Assembly: GCA_029168955.1 (NCBI GenBank)
Contig: JAPDOI010000444.1
Coordinates: forward strand, 1 to 64,000
DNA length: 64,000 nt
Direction of reading: 5' to 3'
Origin: Aplectana chamaeleonis
Lineage: Eukaryota > Nematoda > Chromadorea > Rhabditida > Cosmocercidae
Numbering within the stretch: the stretch's first letter is position 1; each line of letters begins with the position of its first letter. This document shows positions 43,913 through 55,184 of the stretch, in pieces. Below the pieces are notes generated by a model. It was given only the letters and a program-made list of their open reading frames with translations, did no database searches and was not told the DNA's origin. Made by a program: the position numbers and the translations under genes.

Positions 43913-44340
43913 TAAAGAAAGTCTTTTTTTGACATCTCCCTATGTGGCACTTGTTGAAACGTGCATATGTTATGGCCCATCTATGTTCACACTGCAGTTT
44001 TGCTAATTTAGAGTCCGAAAGTTATTCCTTCCCGCTCCTCCTTCACTTCAAGCTAGCATGCAATTCAGAGCCCAGAACAAGGCATAATTAATCCAGACTC
44101 ACTGACGAATACGGTCTCGGTGCTCATATGTTGTATTTGAACCCAGGAAAAAAAAGAGTTTTCCATCCAACGGATTGGTTCTTACGACGAAAAGAAATGG
44201 AAACTCACCACCCGATATTGGTGCAACTCTGGTGTCGAGAAACAGCGTCACGTATTTTGGTAGTGATTGTAAGCGTGAGCAAAAAATGTTCTGCTGCAGA
44301 TATCTTCGCTCTGTCCTTCATATACCTATACAACATCTTG
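43913..44340. other. Unassigned sequence upstream of the repeat-protein gene
   Basis: No feature that I can support. The conserved promoter-like block begins just downstream. Confidence 0.4.
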
Positions 44341-44500
44341 AATTTGATTCATGGCAATTCCTTACATTTTTGTCGCTGATGAATTGGGAATAAACTGCAG
44401 AGGATGGGGAACAGCTGCATAAATACTGCGAAAAGTGTGAAGTTTTCATTCACTCGATACCATCATCTGCTTTTCCGTACATTCAGCGAATCTTCCACTG
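44341..44500 (+). promoter_or_regulatory. Conserved upstream block of the Asp/Asn-repeat gene (paralog 1)
   Basis: Matches 57993-58150 in front of the second paralog: tttttgtcgctgatgaat, then ggaat, then gcataaatactg (44417-44428), then cattcagcg. The gcataaatactg box, TATA-like, is 135 bp before the ATG here and 133 bp in the paralog. This strongly suggests a shared promoter. Confidence 0.6.
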
Positions 44501-44551
44501 GCAAGATTGAGTAGGACAGTTTCTGTTTGATAAGAGAAACATTTCAGGTCG

Positions 44552-46028
44552 ATGAACAAAATCAACCTCGCTCTACTCTTGTTCTTCTTCGGCGTGGCCG
44601 GCGTCGAATGCAACAATCAACAGGTACTAAGCTTTCACCTGTTTATGAGAAGGAAACTTCTTAAAATTAATTGATTGTTCAATTATGATGAGCAGATGAT
44701 GATCAACCATACTAAGTGCTCCAATACTAGATTCAAGGCAGGTGTCCACACTGATCAAACAATGGTTGTTCGTGACCCCAAAGGCTGCCTCCGCATTAGT
44801 GTGTAGCGAGACGCTTGCTGCCACCCTAGGATTAGCTAACCGGGAGGGCAACGACCGAGAGACCCAATCGTTATTCTAGTAGTTGAGTATCAGATACTCA
44901 TGGTCGGCGTATGCTTTGAAAGCACCAGTACTAAGGTCGCGTTTGTATGTAGTACACCTATGTCGAGTCGAGTAGTAGAATGACTCGAAATCGAATGAAA
45001 CAGTCGACAGCGAGTCATTCGACTACTCGATGAACCGACATTTTGAGAAATCTAGTTAGTCGAAAACAAGATTATTATAAAAATCTGAGTTATTGAAGTT
45101 TAGTATGTATGTACCAGTTCACAGACAAAATAAACAGAAGCACTGGTAGTCTTGCTTTCAGAATTTTGAAGTGTGAATGATCTGTTCTTTTTTCCAGAGA
45201 GCGCGCTACATTTCCACCTCTAACAACTTCTACCCTAAGTGGAATCAGAATTACGACAGCTTGAGCGAAGAGGATGAAGATTATTCCGACAACTATGATG
45301 GACAATACTTGTCCAATGGACAACAATCTTATGGGAACGGGTATGATGATAATGAAGAGATCTATGGTGGTGGCATCATGAGAGGCAGGAGCTACGACGA
45401 CGACAGTGATGACAGTTATGATGATGACGACGGTGAGAACAGTTATGACGATGACGACAGCGACAACAGTTATGATGATGATGATGATGATGAAAGTGGC
45501 AACAGTTATGATGATGATGACAGTGACAACAGTTATGATGATAACGAGAGTGACAACAGTGATGATGATAACGACAGTGACAACAGCTATAACGATGACG
45601 ACAATGATGACAGTTATGACAATGACAAAAATAACAGTTATGACGATGACGACAGCGATGACAGTTATGACGATGACGAAAGTGACAACAACTTTGATGA
45701 CGAGTTCATTCCTTTGAGAAACCGTATCGATGACGACGATGATGACAGTTATGACGATTACGACAGCTATGACGATGACGACAGTGACACCAAATTCGAT
45801 GACGAGTTCATCCCCTTGAGAAACAGTAACGATGACAACGATTATCTCCGGAGGAGAAATCAGAATGCGGATAGTCTCCTCCACCAAATCCACAGGAGAT
45901 TGAATAATAATAATAACAACAACAATAACAACAACAACAATAACAACAACAATAACAACTTCAACAGCAACGACGACGAAATGGACAACCTCTTGCACAT
46001 GCTTCACAGACGGATCGTGACCAACTAG
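44552..46028 (+). CDS. Secreted Asp/Ser/Tyr-repeat and poly-Asn protein, paralog 1
   Basis: Two exons: 44552-44623 and 45198-46028, joined in phase 0 across a GT-AG intron of 574 bp; 300 residues. Exon 1 encodes a classic signal peptide (MNKINLALLLFFFGVAGVEC then NNQQ). Exon 2 has YDSLSEEDEDYSD, about ten copies of NSYDDDDSD with small variations, two copies of FDDEFIPLRN, then NADSLLHQIHRRL, about 19 Asn, and DNLLHMLHRRI at the C-terminus. The product is therefore secreted and extremely acidic, with two amphipathic LLHxxxRR motifs flanking the Asn tract. Both Asn codons and all Asp codons are mixed, so the repeats are not a simple nucleotide microsatellite. TTTCAG four bases before the ATG fits trans-splicing. 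AATAAA at 46073. Function unknown; calcium binding or dibasic processing are guesses. Confidence 0.8.
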
Positions 46029-46072
46029 TTGACGTGCTCAAATGGCAAGCATTGCATTTTGTCGACAGTCGT

Positions 46073-46078
46073 AATAAA
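46073..46078 (+). terminator. Poly(A) signal of paralog 1
   Basis: AATAAA 45 bp after the stop codon. Confidence 0.6.
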
Positions 46079-46749
46079 ATCTCTAGAACTCGTGTCTCTG
46101 TGTTAGAAGATATGCTGGAAACATTTTTAGCCACCGGGAATGATTTTCTGTGGTCCACTACAGAAAACAAGCTCGACTAATCCAGTCAAAACGTTCTTCT
46201 AGAATTCAGTCGCAAAGTCTCCAGATTCTCCTCTCAGGCGGATTTCAGCATCAGTCGTGTTTCGACTTCTGCAGTCTGTATACAGTGGGTACCACAACTA
46301 CACTCACTTCTCCAATACACTGATGTCAAAGCTAACACCAAATTTCGTGTGATGTAATGGCTGCCATTAATTTCAATGCATTCGGTAGCTTGTTCTCAAT
46401 TTCTCATGAAAAAAAAGTGTGGAGAAGTGGGTCATCCTTGTTATTTTACCATCAAATTCACCGCATCATGAATATATTGGTACTTGTAGTATTCAACTTT
46501 TTACTGCGAACTAAACGATCATCGCTCTATTTGAAAGGCGCCGTCAAACCTTATGGATAGTTGTTATTGATATAATGGTCTGGCAGCCGTGTGTAGCAAC
46601 CTGCGCTGAGCGACTGCTTGATTTGCTCAAAAGGAGAGAAAAAGCTAGAATGGTCGGCTACGCTCCAGAAAGGAGAATATGGGCCACGTCCACCGACCAG
46701 TTTCAGATCCCAATGAGTTACATTGAAAATCTAAGTTGTTCCATTTGTT
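46079..46749. other. Unassigned intergenic sequence
   Basis: No supported feature before the relic exon. Confidence 0.4.
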
Positions 46750-46811
46750 ATCAATCCAGCTTCATACTTGTTCTTCTTCGGTGCGACGGCTCAGAATGAC
46801 AAATAATACAG
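46750..46811 (+). pseudogene. Decayed exon 1 of a third repeat-protein paralog
   Basis: atcaatcc...acttgttcttcttcggtgcg...aatgacaaataatacag followed by gt aligns with the end of exon 1 in paralog 1 (cttgttcttcttcggcgtgg, then caacaatcaacag/gt). The start codon and frame are lost, but the length from atcaa to the donor is preserved within a few bases. No second exon is found downstream. This indicates at least three family members existed here. Confidence 0.5.
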
Positions 46812-47259
46812 GTCTAAGACCACTCGTACATGAAATTCTCGCCATTGAAATATAAAATCTGTGGGAGACCCCAGCTCCGTTCGTAGTGGGCTCTTTGCGA
46901 TTCGATGGACTCACGATAATTCTAGGGTGTTCAGGATCGAGTCTTTGAGTTCTTATCGAAAATTGGAAGATCCGAAGCAGCATACGTGTCGTGAAGGCGG
47001 CAAAAAAGTCATGAATGGCCCTATACGGTCCTTAGCCTGAATATGGTATTCCCGAACTTCCTACTTCCTAGGGTCATACACTTCGTGGTAGGAATTGACA
47101 GTTCAAGCGCTGGTGATGGAGCTGAGTGAGGGTGGGCGCCGGAGTTTCATTGGTTGTGTGCATATTAAGACCTTTTTCTTCCCTACGAAGGAATAGTGCT
47201 GGTTCCGTTCCGGGTAAGAGCTAGTGATTTGTATGTTTACACAAAGTTCTGAGTTGATA
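46812..47259. other. Unassigned intergenic sequence
   Basis: No exon 2 of the relic gene can be found here and no other feature is supported. Confidence 0.4.
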
Positions 47260-47760
47260 GCAGAACGCTTGTCTCCGGGTTGGATTGCACCTTCTAGGAA
47301 CGGAGTTATGGTCCCTCAAAAATTGAACTAGGGAAGCATGGTGGACGAGTTGTCCCAGGCTTGTAACTTTCGTCATTTGCAGCTGATGTATGAGAGCTGA
47401 CCTGAGTAAATAGAGAAGTTGAGAATAATGGGAAGAACGAGGCTAATTAATGGAAACCAGCGCTCATCTCACGATCTCGAGTTTTCATTTGTTCACGTCG
47501 GAAGGCGGGCATTTCACTTTTGGGGTTTGCCTTGCGCACGAAGCGGCAGCTCTTTTAGGGCTCTTCCTGGATCGTTTTCATGCATCCTTTCGACGTCAAC
47601 CTTACAGGGTGCTCCTCCACTACCCATTCCTAGTGGTTTTGGAACTCATTTTTTTATGCAATCTATTAATACAGAAAGTGCTTTCAAGGCTCTTTCAGGG
47701 GGGGGGGACGTGGGTGGTAGAAATTCAATATAACCTTGATGTGATAGACCGCTAACGTTC
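47260..47760. repeat. Copy of a dispersed repeat also seen at 50306-50745
   Basis: Shared words in the same order: ggcttgtaact, gcagctgatgt/gcagcagatgt, gagctgacctgagta, agagaagttgagaat, gggaagaacg, ggaaacca-cgctcat. The ends are not defined here. Contains a G run near 47698. Confidence 0.5.
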
Positions 47761-49433
47761 AGGTCAGCTTTCAGTGTACTGATAGCTGCAATTTGAACGT
47801 TGGATAATATGGAGTTCTCGCTAACTTCCACTGAAAACGCTATTTGAGTTTGAGAGTCCTTTACATATTATTTCTTTATAACGTGAATATGAATGCTGAA
47901 GTTCGATTGCGCTACATTTTTCATAAAAAAGGTGAGACTCCAGTAATATGAAGACCATACATAACCTATCTGTTCTCGTCAGTCAATCCATCACTGCGAA
48001 CAAGATTGTTCACATATAAGCTGTCCTCTCTACCTCTCTATTTTTTTATGTGGGCAAAGCGAAGCCGAATGACTAAAGGCATAACTGATATGTACACCAG
48101 GTAGGAGCATGATTACGTTCTGATCACCGCTGACTGACCAAAATTTCTAAGTGCGAGTTTTGACGAATGTATTACCACCACAGCCCATTCTCATAGTCGT
48201 TGCTGAATGCAGCATACACTCCAGCAAGCGGGATCGACGTGGCGATGCTTAGATACCAGTGCGGCCCGTATCTCAATTAGTGATGTGCGGTAAACTATAG
48301 TCTACAGCAATATTAGTAGGACCTGGTGAGCTTGCGGACTCGTCCTAACATACGGTAGTTTGTTAGTGGTATCGCTCATTTTTCCGGTTTGATAGATCGA
48401 TGAGTCTGTGGCCCGTAGTAAACCCACCACTCAGTCAGGATCATCTGAATGGGTGATAAGACGAGCCCGAAACGATCCAGTCAGGGTTCAGACGAGTCCA
48501 AAATCGTATCGAGCGATAGATTGTATGCAAATGGTCGGTCTTGCAAAGCCATGATGATGGGGGCATGATGATACCTGTGATGACAAGAAAGACCGGTCAT
48601 TATTCTCTACGTGGTCGTTCACGAATCGACCAACTCCATGCTTCTTTTCTCAATAAATGAAATGCTGTTTGTTTCGTGGAAGCTGATATTGATATTGATA
48701 CATTAATAAGCCGAAATCTCAGCTGAATTATTTAAGTTACTCCTTTGCTCCTTAAATAAGTCTCGAGCGCTCTCCTGACCTGGCACGCTGTTTCTCTCTT
48801 CTCTAGCCAAGAAGTCAGTCAGATCTGACTGAGTGATTCAGCTAAACTTGTTTGTTGCTGACTTTCTCTGTTTAGCCTAGGTCGCTATCCTACAACACGT
48901 ACGTCTGAAATGTGTGCGGCTCATCTGAATTCTTTTCAGAACATGGATTCAGATCGGCTGAACTGAAATTTTCGCCGGCTTTACTACGGGCCTGTGTGTT
49001 CACCGATACGACCGCATCTTTGGAAGCAATGAAAACAGGTGAAAATGTGAGAGCGGATGCCGAAACTCACCGACGAATTTTAGTTATTTCGAAAAAAATG
49101 ATTGATAATACTATCAGGCTACAGTATGTTAAGAAGAATCCGCAACCTCACCAGGTCCTACTTCCATTGCTGTAGACTATATTTCCATTTCTCAAAGAAA
49201 AAAGAACGGCGAACAGCAGGCTGCACGTAAACTTCGACCCATAGCAATGTGTATGTAATTGGTTGAAAACAGCGCATCAATGCCGCTCCTCTTTTCTATA
49301 GCTTTCCAATGCTCGCCTCTAGTTGAATGCAACAGATAGCAAAGACTGCAAAAGCCTAAAAATCAGCTCAATTTATGGTAGAAAAGGCAACCTTCAGCCA
49401 CAGTACCCACGTCGATGAGAAAATGCGATGGAA
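47761..49433. other. Unassigned intergenic sequence
   Basis: The 87-codon frame at 48912-49175 has no recognisable motif and no splice context, so I do not call it a gene. Nothing else is supported. Confidence 0.35.
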
Positions 49434-49985
49434 CCATTTAAAGTGTTCACGATGAAAACTGTGTCAAAAATCTGCTCTCTTTGAAAACATCTGAAGAACT
49501 GCGAAGGTTCCGCGGCGACAAAAGCGCCAAGATTAAAGTTAAGGCACAAATATGCCAATTCGTGCACAGATGCACAGCGCCGCCCATGGAAAGTGGAATT
49601 TCCTGCTGTGCCCGGTCAAAATTCTGAGGCGTGCATAGCAACCAATAAAGTTGTTTGAGAGTATACAGAAACATTTTTTACAAAAAAAAAACTAGCTTCT
49701 AAAAGTATTATTGTCATCTAAATGTGAACAATGGAGCCCGAGAAAGGCCAAGTCGACGACCAGTAGTCACTTTGTGATCATCACTTTCTGGCCAGTTGAT
49801 GACCCCTGGCACTAAAAAACGTCACTAGAGCCGTGCACCGGCAAAACTTCGGCCGATTTTGGATTGCTATTTTATCATCAAAGGAGGCTTCTTTCATGGT
49901 ACTGCAACAAACTAAAGTAAGAATCAACTAAAAAAAACTCGACAATCATATTTCATGGTGATCACTGCCTGCAAAGGTAGCGTAC
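49434..49985. repeat. Member of the TTAAAGGCAGTG inverted-repeat group
   Basis: Starts tttaaagtgttcacgatgaa and ends near gtgatcactgcctgcaaag. Interior words gccaattcgtgcacagatgc and cagcgccgc recur near 51685 and 60555. Probably a diverged MITE. Confidence 0.45.
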
Positions 49986-49998
49986 AGGCTCACATAAC

Positions 49999-50142
49999 AT
50001 CGGCATGGATAGTGAAAAGACTTCGCGTTCACTGTTGAAGGTTGGCGCATTCTCGGTGCACCTATGTTATAACATACGGCACCAAATTTGCGCCAACTAT
50101 CAGCAGTGAACGCGAAGTCTCTTCACGATCCATGCCGACGTT
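49999..50142. repeat. Palindrome centred on gttataac, copy 2
   Basis: atcggcatggat, gacttcgcgttcactg and gttggcgca on the left are matched in reverse complement on the right around atgttataacat. Same core as 29897-29976, with longer arms. Confidence 0.65.
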
Positions 50143-50309
50143 ACATGGTCGAGATAACAGCATAAATAGGACCGCACGGCTACTTAAATGATGCTAACAC
50201 AATTTGAAGCACTGAAAACTGCTCAGGATGGCAGTATTTTTTCGAATCTATCTGGTGCGTCTGTATTTTCCCACTCCTACAAGTAGTAGAATGAAAAGTG
50301 GAACTTAAA

Positions 50310-50744
50310 GGCAGTGTTCACGATAAAAGTCGCTTCTCTGTTTCCTCGCCTAACTTGGAACGCCTATCTTGAAAACGGCCCCATGCTGATTTCAACGATG
50401 TCGCTGGAATCGTACAAGACCCCCTGGAAACGGACTTATGGCCCCTCAAAATTCAGCTACGGAACCATTGTGGACCAGTTGTCCGAGGCTTGTAACTCCC
50501 GTTTTTTTTGCAGCAGATGTGTGCGAGCTGACCTGAGTAGAGAGAGAAGTTGAGAATGAAGGGAAGAACGGGGCTTTTGATCGGAAACCATCGCTCATTT
50601 AACCACGAATTCAGAGGGCCTACGAGATTTTCACTGACTTACCGGCCGTGTTTCGTAGCCCTTTGGCTCTTAACCTTCTTAGAGGGACCCAAAGCTTACG
50701 TTTTAGCCAAAAAACGTGCAACATCTTCTTCATGAAAACCGCCT
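50310..50744. mobile_element. MITE with TTAA flanks (aggcagtgttcacga)
   Basis: Left end ttaaaggcagtgttcacgat, right end gaaaaccgcctttaa, with TTAA on both sides (50306-50309 and 50745-50748). The interior matches 47260-47500. Confidence 0.55.
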
Positions 50745-50745
50745 T

Positions 50746-51544
50746 TAAGACACCATGTGATAAATTACAGTGATAGCACTATCAAATGGGAGTCTAAGAG
50801 AGAACCAACTTGATTTACCTGGCAATAACATTCCTACACACCGACCAGTTCCCATTCATTTTTTTTTGTGTGCCGATCTCCGTACGCTGGCTTTTAAAAA
50901 ATTAGGATTTTGCCGATGACATGTTATCATCGCAATGATCACATGTTTCCCCAAGTTCCATTTCTAATCCTGTCACTCGTGGGGTTGTGAGAATACAGGC
51001 TTGAGAGACAGATTGATTCAAATACTGTCATCCTAAAAGATTTTCAAACTTTATCGACGGCATGACAGGGGCCGTGCCGGCCTATTTATGAGGTAATGGC
51101 GACCATGGTTGTGAGCCCGTAAGCTGCCTTTGTTCGGAAAACTGGATTGAACTCAATATACTCGCAGCAACAAATTTACTCAACGCCAAAACCGATAATT
51201 AGAGTAGGATGAAGTGGAAAATGTGTACTGATCAAAAATCAAATTTAGGGTTAAAACCCAATATATGAATGTTGTAGAGCAAATACAACAATACAACATG
51301 TTGTAAAGCAGTTCCCATGTTTTCAGGTATCATTTTTGCTCTGATGACGCGGAAATTATGCTAAACGAGCTGTCTTATTTCGTTGACGTGACCGCAGCAG
51401 ATAAATGACGCATCGCGAGATGATCCAGTAGTGGAAGCCTTGTAGAGTTCGTAGGAGACTTCAGTCATTTTGAAGGCTGACAAATGATTGGTTACCGACT
51501 GAGATAGTCGCGCGCCTCCTCCAATAACAAGAAAAAAAAACGCC
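50746..51544. other. Unassigned intergenic sequence
   Basis: AT-rich, with no supported feature. Confidence 0.4.
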
Positions 51545-51773
51545 TCTTAAAGGCAGTGGTCACGATGGAAACCGTTATCATAAAAACTACAAAAACAAGC
51601 TTAAATCGAAAACAGCTGAAAAACTGTGACGGTAGCGTGGTGAAAAACGGTCTAGAAGTAGGGTTTCTAGTGCACAAAGAAGCAAGTTCGTGCACACGTG
51701 CACAGCGCCGCGCAAAAAGATCGCAGTCTCATGACGAGCAGTCAGAATTCATCGACATTCAGAGGAAGAATTA
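51545..51773. repeat. Partial TTAAAGGCAGTG repeat interrupted by M279
   Basis: Begins ttaaaggcagtggtcacgat and shares gttcgtgcac-cgtgcacagcgccgc with 49434-49985. An M279 MITE is inserted at its right side; I do not find a matching right end. Confidence 0.45.
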
Positions 51774-52052
51774 CTGTGCTTATCTGGGTCAAATTCCGGT
51801 CCGCAATTGCGTCTCGACACGCTTTGCGGCCGCACGCGCTCGAGTCAATCGAACTTCCTGCTTCAAAGCCGACTCGATATGACTTTTTTGTACAGTTTTC
51901 TTCAATTTTGTTTAGTTTTCAGTTTCTAAAACCCGCCTAGAGTCAACAGATCGGCAGCTGCGGTGCTGGAAACTCTTCCGACTTGAAAGCGCGCGGCCGC
52001 AAAGCGTGTCGAGACGCAATTGCGGACCGGAATTTGACCCAGATAAGCACAG
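51774..52052. mobile_element. MITE family M279, copy 3
   Basis: Third 279-bp copy between TA dinucleotides, with ends ctgtgcttatctgggtc and gacccagataagcacag. Confidence 0.8.
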
Positions 52053-52613
52053 TAAATGCAAATTTACCTGATAAAAACAGTTGAACAATGAAAGGAAGCA
52101 CTTCAGTCAGTGTTTTTGATCAGATGGGTTCATAAATATTAGAGCAGGTCAGTCCCAAGGTTAATGTTCATTGATTGAAATTCAATGTCGAGCCAGCTGA
52201 TGTCCTTGGAGCATCATGCGCCAGCGCTCAAACGCTGGCTCATGACGCTCGACGGCTGGCGCATTCAACGTGTCCGAGGACGGTACGTGTTTAACGATGG
52301 TATCGATAATATTAGTGACAGCCGTTACGGTCACTATGCATTCACCGTCAGCGACTGGACGGCTGCTGTGGTCGCTGGGAAGTCAGATCAATAACAAATG
52401 CTGGAGATGCAAACCCCCCGCGTCACTTTGCGGTCACTTGACGCTAGGACGTCTGCTATGGACGGAGCCCGACGAAATTAACAAGCAATAGTCTAAAATT
52501 CATATAGAAATTACTGGAACTTTGCTATTACTCAAACACCGGGAGGACTGTGCGGTCGCCCCGACTGGTCGCCTTCTTTCCCGTCTCTCTGTCATTCTTT
52601 TTATTCTACCGAT
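52053..52613. other. Unassigned; probably LINE 5' leader
   Basis: Contains imperfect hairpins built from gcgctcaaacgctggc, ggctggcgc and related words. It directly precedes the LINE ORF1 start and may be its leader. Confidence 0.35.
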
Positions 52614-53440
52614 ATGCCACCAAAAAAGAATAGTACTGCCGGTCACTCTCAGGAGGAATCACCTGTGTGGATTGCGTCACTACTTGAAAGGTTTGATGAG
52701 TTTTTCTTGCGATTTGACAGATTATTCGATCAAGTTTTGAAATTGCTGAAACCCAGAGTGCAGTTATGACTAAACTGAATTTTTTAGAAGAGCGCCTTTC
52801 ATCGTTGGCTGAGCAGCTGAGACCTGATGGTGCCGCATTGTACAGTACTTTAGTTAAGTTTCATGCTGATACAAAGATTGTTCAGGAAAAATGTTGCGGC
52901 ATCACGTGGGTCGGGGTTGGTGAAAAAATCGATGACCAGGCCACCCTTATGTTCGATAAGGAAGCGATCAAGGAAGTCATCGAGACAGTTGGTGACGATG
53001 ACTTGATGAAGAAGCTGGCAGCTGGTAACGTCGAGATTCACAGGTTCCCTAAAGTTAGAAGTATCGGTCAAGGCCAAGGTAGCCGTCCTCGTATTATGAA
53101 AATATATCGTCGTAATCAGGAATTCAGAGACAGGTTATTGCGGCACATGCGGAATGGCAGACAGTCCCTAACGCAAGAGTTTGTCCATTTTTATGCAAGA
53201 AAGGACTATACTTGGGAGGAACTGCAGTACGATCGCAGCTTAAGAAGGAAAGCAGGGCTTCTGAACAAGCAGGAAGGCATGCTGAAGTACATTGTGAGGG
53301 ACTTCTCAATACACGAGCCCAGGTACCCTCGTGAATGGCCGGTCCGTTCGTCTCCGGGCTTACACAATTCGCAAGGTGCACATACTTCCTCACAGCATTC
53401 TGTCAATGAACCCAGCACATCACTTTCTCAGCAAAATTAA
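52614..53440 (+). pseudogene. CR1-like LINE ORF1
   Basis: Starts MPPKKNSTAGHSQEESPVWI and is shifted by one base near 52755, then continues open from 52766: FLEERLSSLAEQLRPDGAAL (heptad-like, probably coiled coil), a region with FPKVRSIGQGQGSRPRIMKI, FRDRLLRHMRNGR and FVHFYARKDYTWEELQYDRS, and a Ser-rich tail. This organisation (coiled coil, RNA-binding-like core, basic helix) is that of LINE ORF1 proteins, which coat element RNA. The endonuclease ORF follows after ~80 bp. The single frameshift is the only defect. Confidence 0.65.
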
Positions 53441-53519
53441 AACCGCTAGGGATTAGAGTCTGTAAGCGCGCTGTCATTGCCTATTTAACCGCCTCCATCC
53501 ACGTTTCAAGATAACAGTA

Positions 53520-55017
53520 ATTGCTCTCAATTCATATTATTCAACGCTCGTTCCGTTGCTAATAAAATCCCTGATTTAAATTACAATCTAGCTCGAAATC
53601 CATGCGGGGTTTTTATAACAGAAAGTTGGTGTAAGCCAGATTCCATCTATGACGCTATTCTAAGCTATAATTCACCCTTCGTAGTCCATCGTTGTGACAG
53701 AGAAGGCGCTAGGCCGGGAGGTGGTGTGCTGGTGCTCATTCACAGACAGATGCCTCATGGTGTATTAGCCAACAGGAACTTTTCAGAATTTCGCCAATGT
53801 TTAGCATCACAGATAAGAGTACAAGATCAAGACCTTTTAGTGATTGTGATTTCTAGAAGTTCATCTTGCTCAACCTCAGACTTTTCCGACTTGATAGAAT
53901 TTTTATCGGATCTTTTATTACACTGGAATGGAGGTGTGCTGATTATGGGTGACCTCAACTTCCCCCTTATTGACTGGAGTTCCATGACACACCGTGAAAA
54001 TTCTTCGTCGCCTTCCTCCAAGTTGATACTCGAATTTTCGCAGTCCTTTGCTCTTGATCAAGTCATTGATCAGCCAACCCATGGCTTGAATATTTTAGAC
54101 ATTATTCTTACATCAAGTACATCGTTACTCAAAAACATATCGATATTGCCACCTTTTAGCATTTCCGATCACAACGCAATTTCTTTTGCGATTGAAAAAG
54201 TCCATCTTTTAGATGAATGCAGAAACACAAGACGCCACAATTTTTTAAAAGCGATTACGTTGCTATTTCCCTAGAACTACACCAAAATAACTGGATTTCA
54301 TTGATTGGGAATGCCACAAGTATAGATCAGTGCTACGATAATTTCCTAAAGGCTGCTTTTGAGTTCACCATTGACGAAAAAATTATAACACGATCCAAAA
54401 AAATTCGTGATCTTGGGGTGAGTTATGGAGACAACTTCAACTTCGAAGACCATATAAAAGATATCGTACTAAAAGCTAAACGTAAATCCAGTTTCATTTT
54501 GCGAGCGTTCAAGTCCAGGGACCCTAAATTACTATTCAAGTTGTTTGTAGTGTATGTCAGACCGCAGCTCGAGTATTGTTGTCCATTATGGTCACCACGC
54601 AAGAAAACCGTGATTGACAGCATCGAGCAGATGCAAAAAAGCTTTACTTATCGATGCTTCCTTCGAAAAGGTCTATCCCGATTATCGTATGAAAACCGTC
54701 TCAAGAAATTGGGAGCGCAAACTTTGGCCATTCGAAGAAAATTAGCTGATTTTGTCTTGATGTACAAGCTAACTACAGAACAGAGTGATTTGAAGCTCTA
54801 TGACATCTTTGAGAAACCTCTCACATTGGGTTTAATATGGGGCACCCCTACCGCGTAAAATCAGGAAGGATTAGGACAACAGCTTACGCTGGCTCCTTCC
54901 TCGCAAGAACGGTACGTAAATGGAACAAATTTGATGTTAACGCGTTCAGATTCAAACAAAGTTCTTCATTCCAGGCCTATCTCTATGATTACTTCAAGAA
55001 GCCAGTTGCAGTTTAGT
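53520..55017 (+). pseudogene. CR1-like LINE ORF2 with the reverse transcriptase core deleted
   Basis: The endonuclease runs from 53520 (NARSVANKIPDL, FITESWC, GARPGGGVLVLI, VLIMGDLNFPLIDW, LDIILTSS, FSISDHNAISFA). It is followed by the linker NNWISLIGNATSIDQCYDNF up to DEKIITRSKKI at about 54400. The next codons are already VSYGDNFNFEDHI, FVVYVRPQLEYCCPLWSPRK and FTYRCFLRKGLSRLSYENR, which belong to the region after the RT palm. All RT motifs including YADD are missing, so an internal deletion of several hundred codons joined the two. It ends at a stop near 55017. Confidence 0.75.
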
Positions 55018-55184
55018 TATGTTGATGGAAAAAGAAGGCCCCCGTTTTGTTAACGAGACAGTTCTATTCGCCTCCAGAAATGTTACCAACATAATCTTTT
55101 TGTTTGTTGCATTCTTTGTTCTCTTTATTAACCCCTGAGAATCTCATCCTGCATATACTTAACCGCATATACTTAAACATACTA

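Noticed and set aside
45406..45717. Met/Thr-rich plus-strand frame
   Set aside because: Frame-shifted reading of the same repeat (atg-atg-acg); no signal peptide, start context or splice logic.
45090..46007. 305-codon minus-strand frame very rich in Val and Ile, which looks like a membrane protein
   Set aside because: It is the exact antisense of the Asp/Ser/Tyr repeats of paralog 1 (gac/gat read backwards give gtc/atc). The same shadow appears opposite paralog 2 at 62105-62713.
48912..49175. 87-codon frame
   Set aside because: No recognisable motif, signal or splice context; length is within chance for this base composition.
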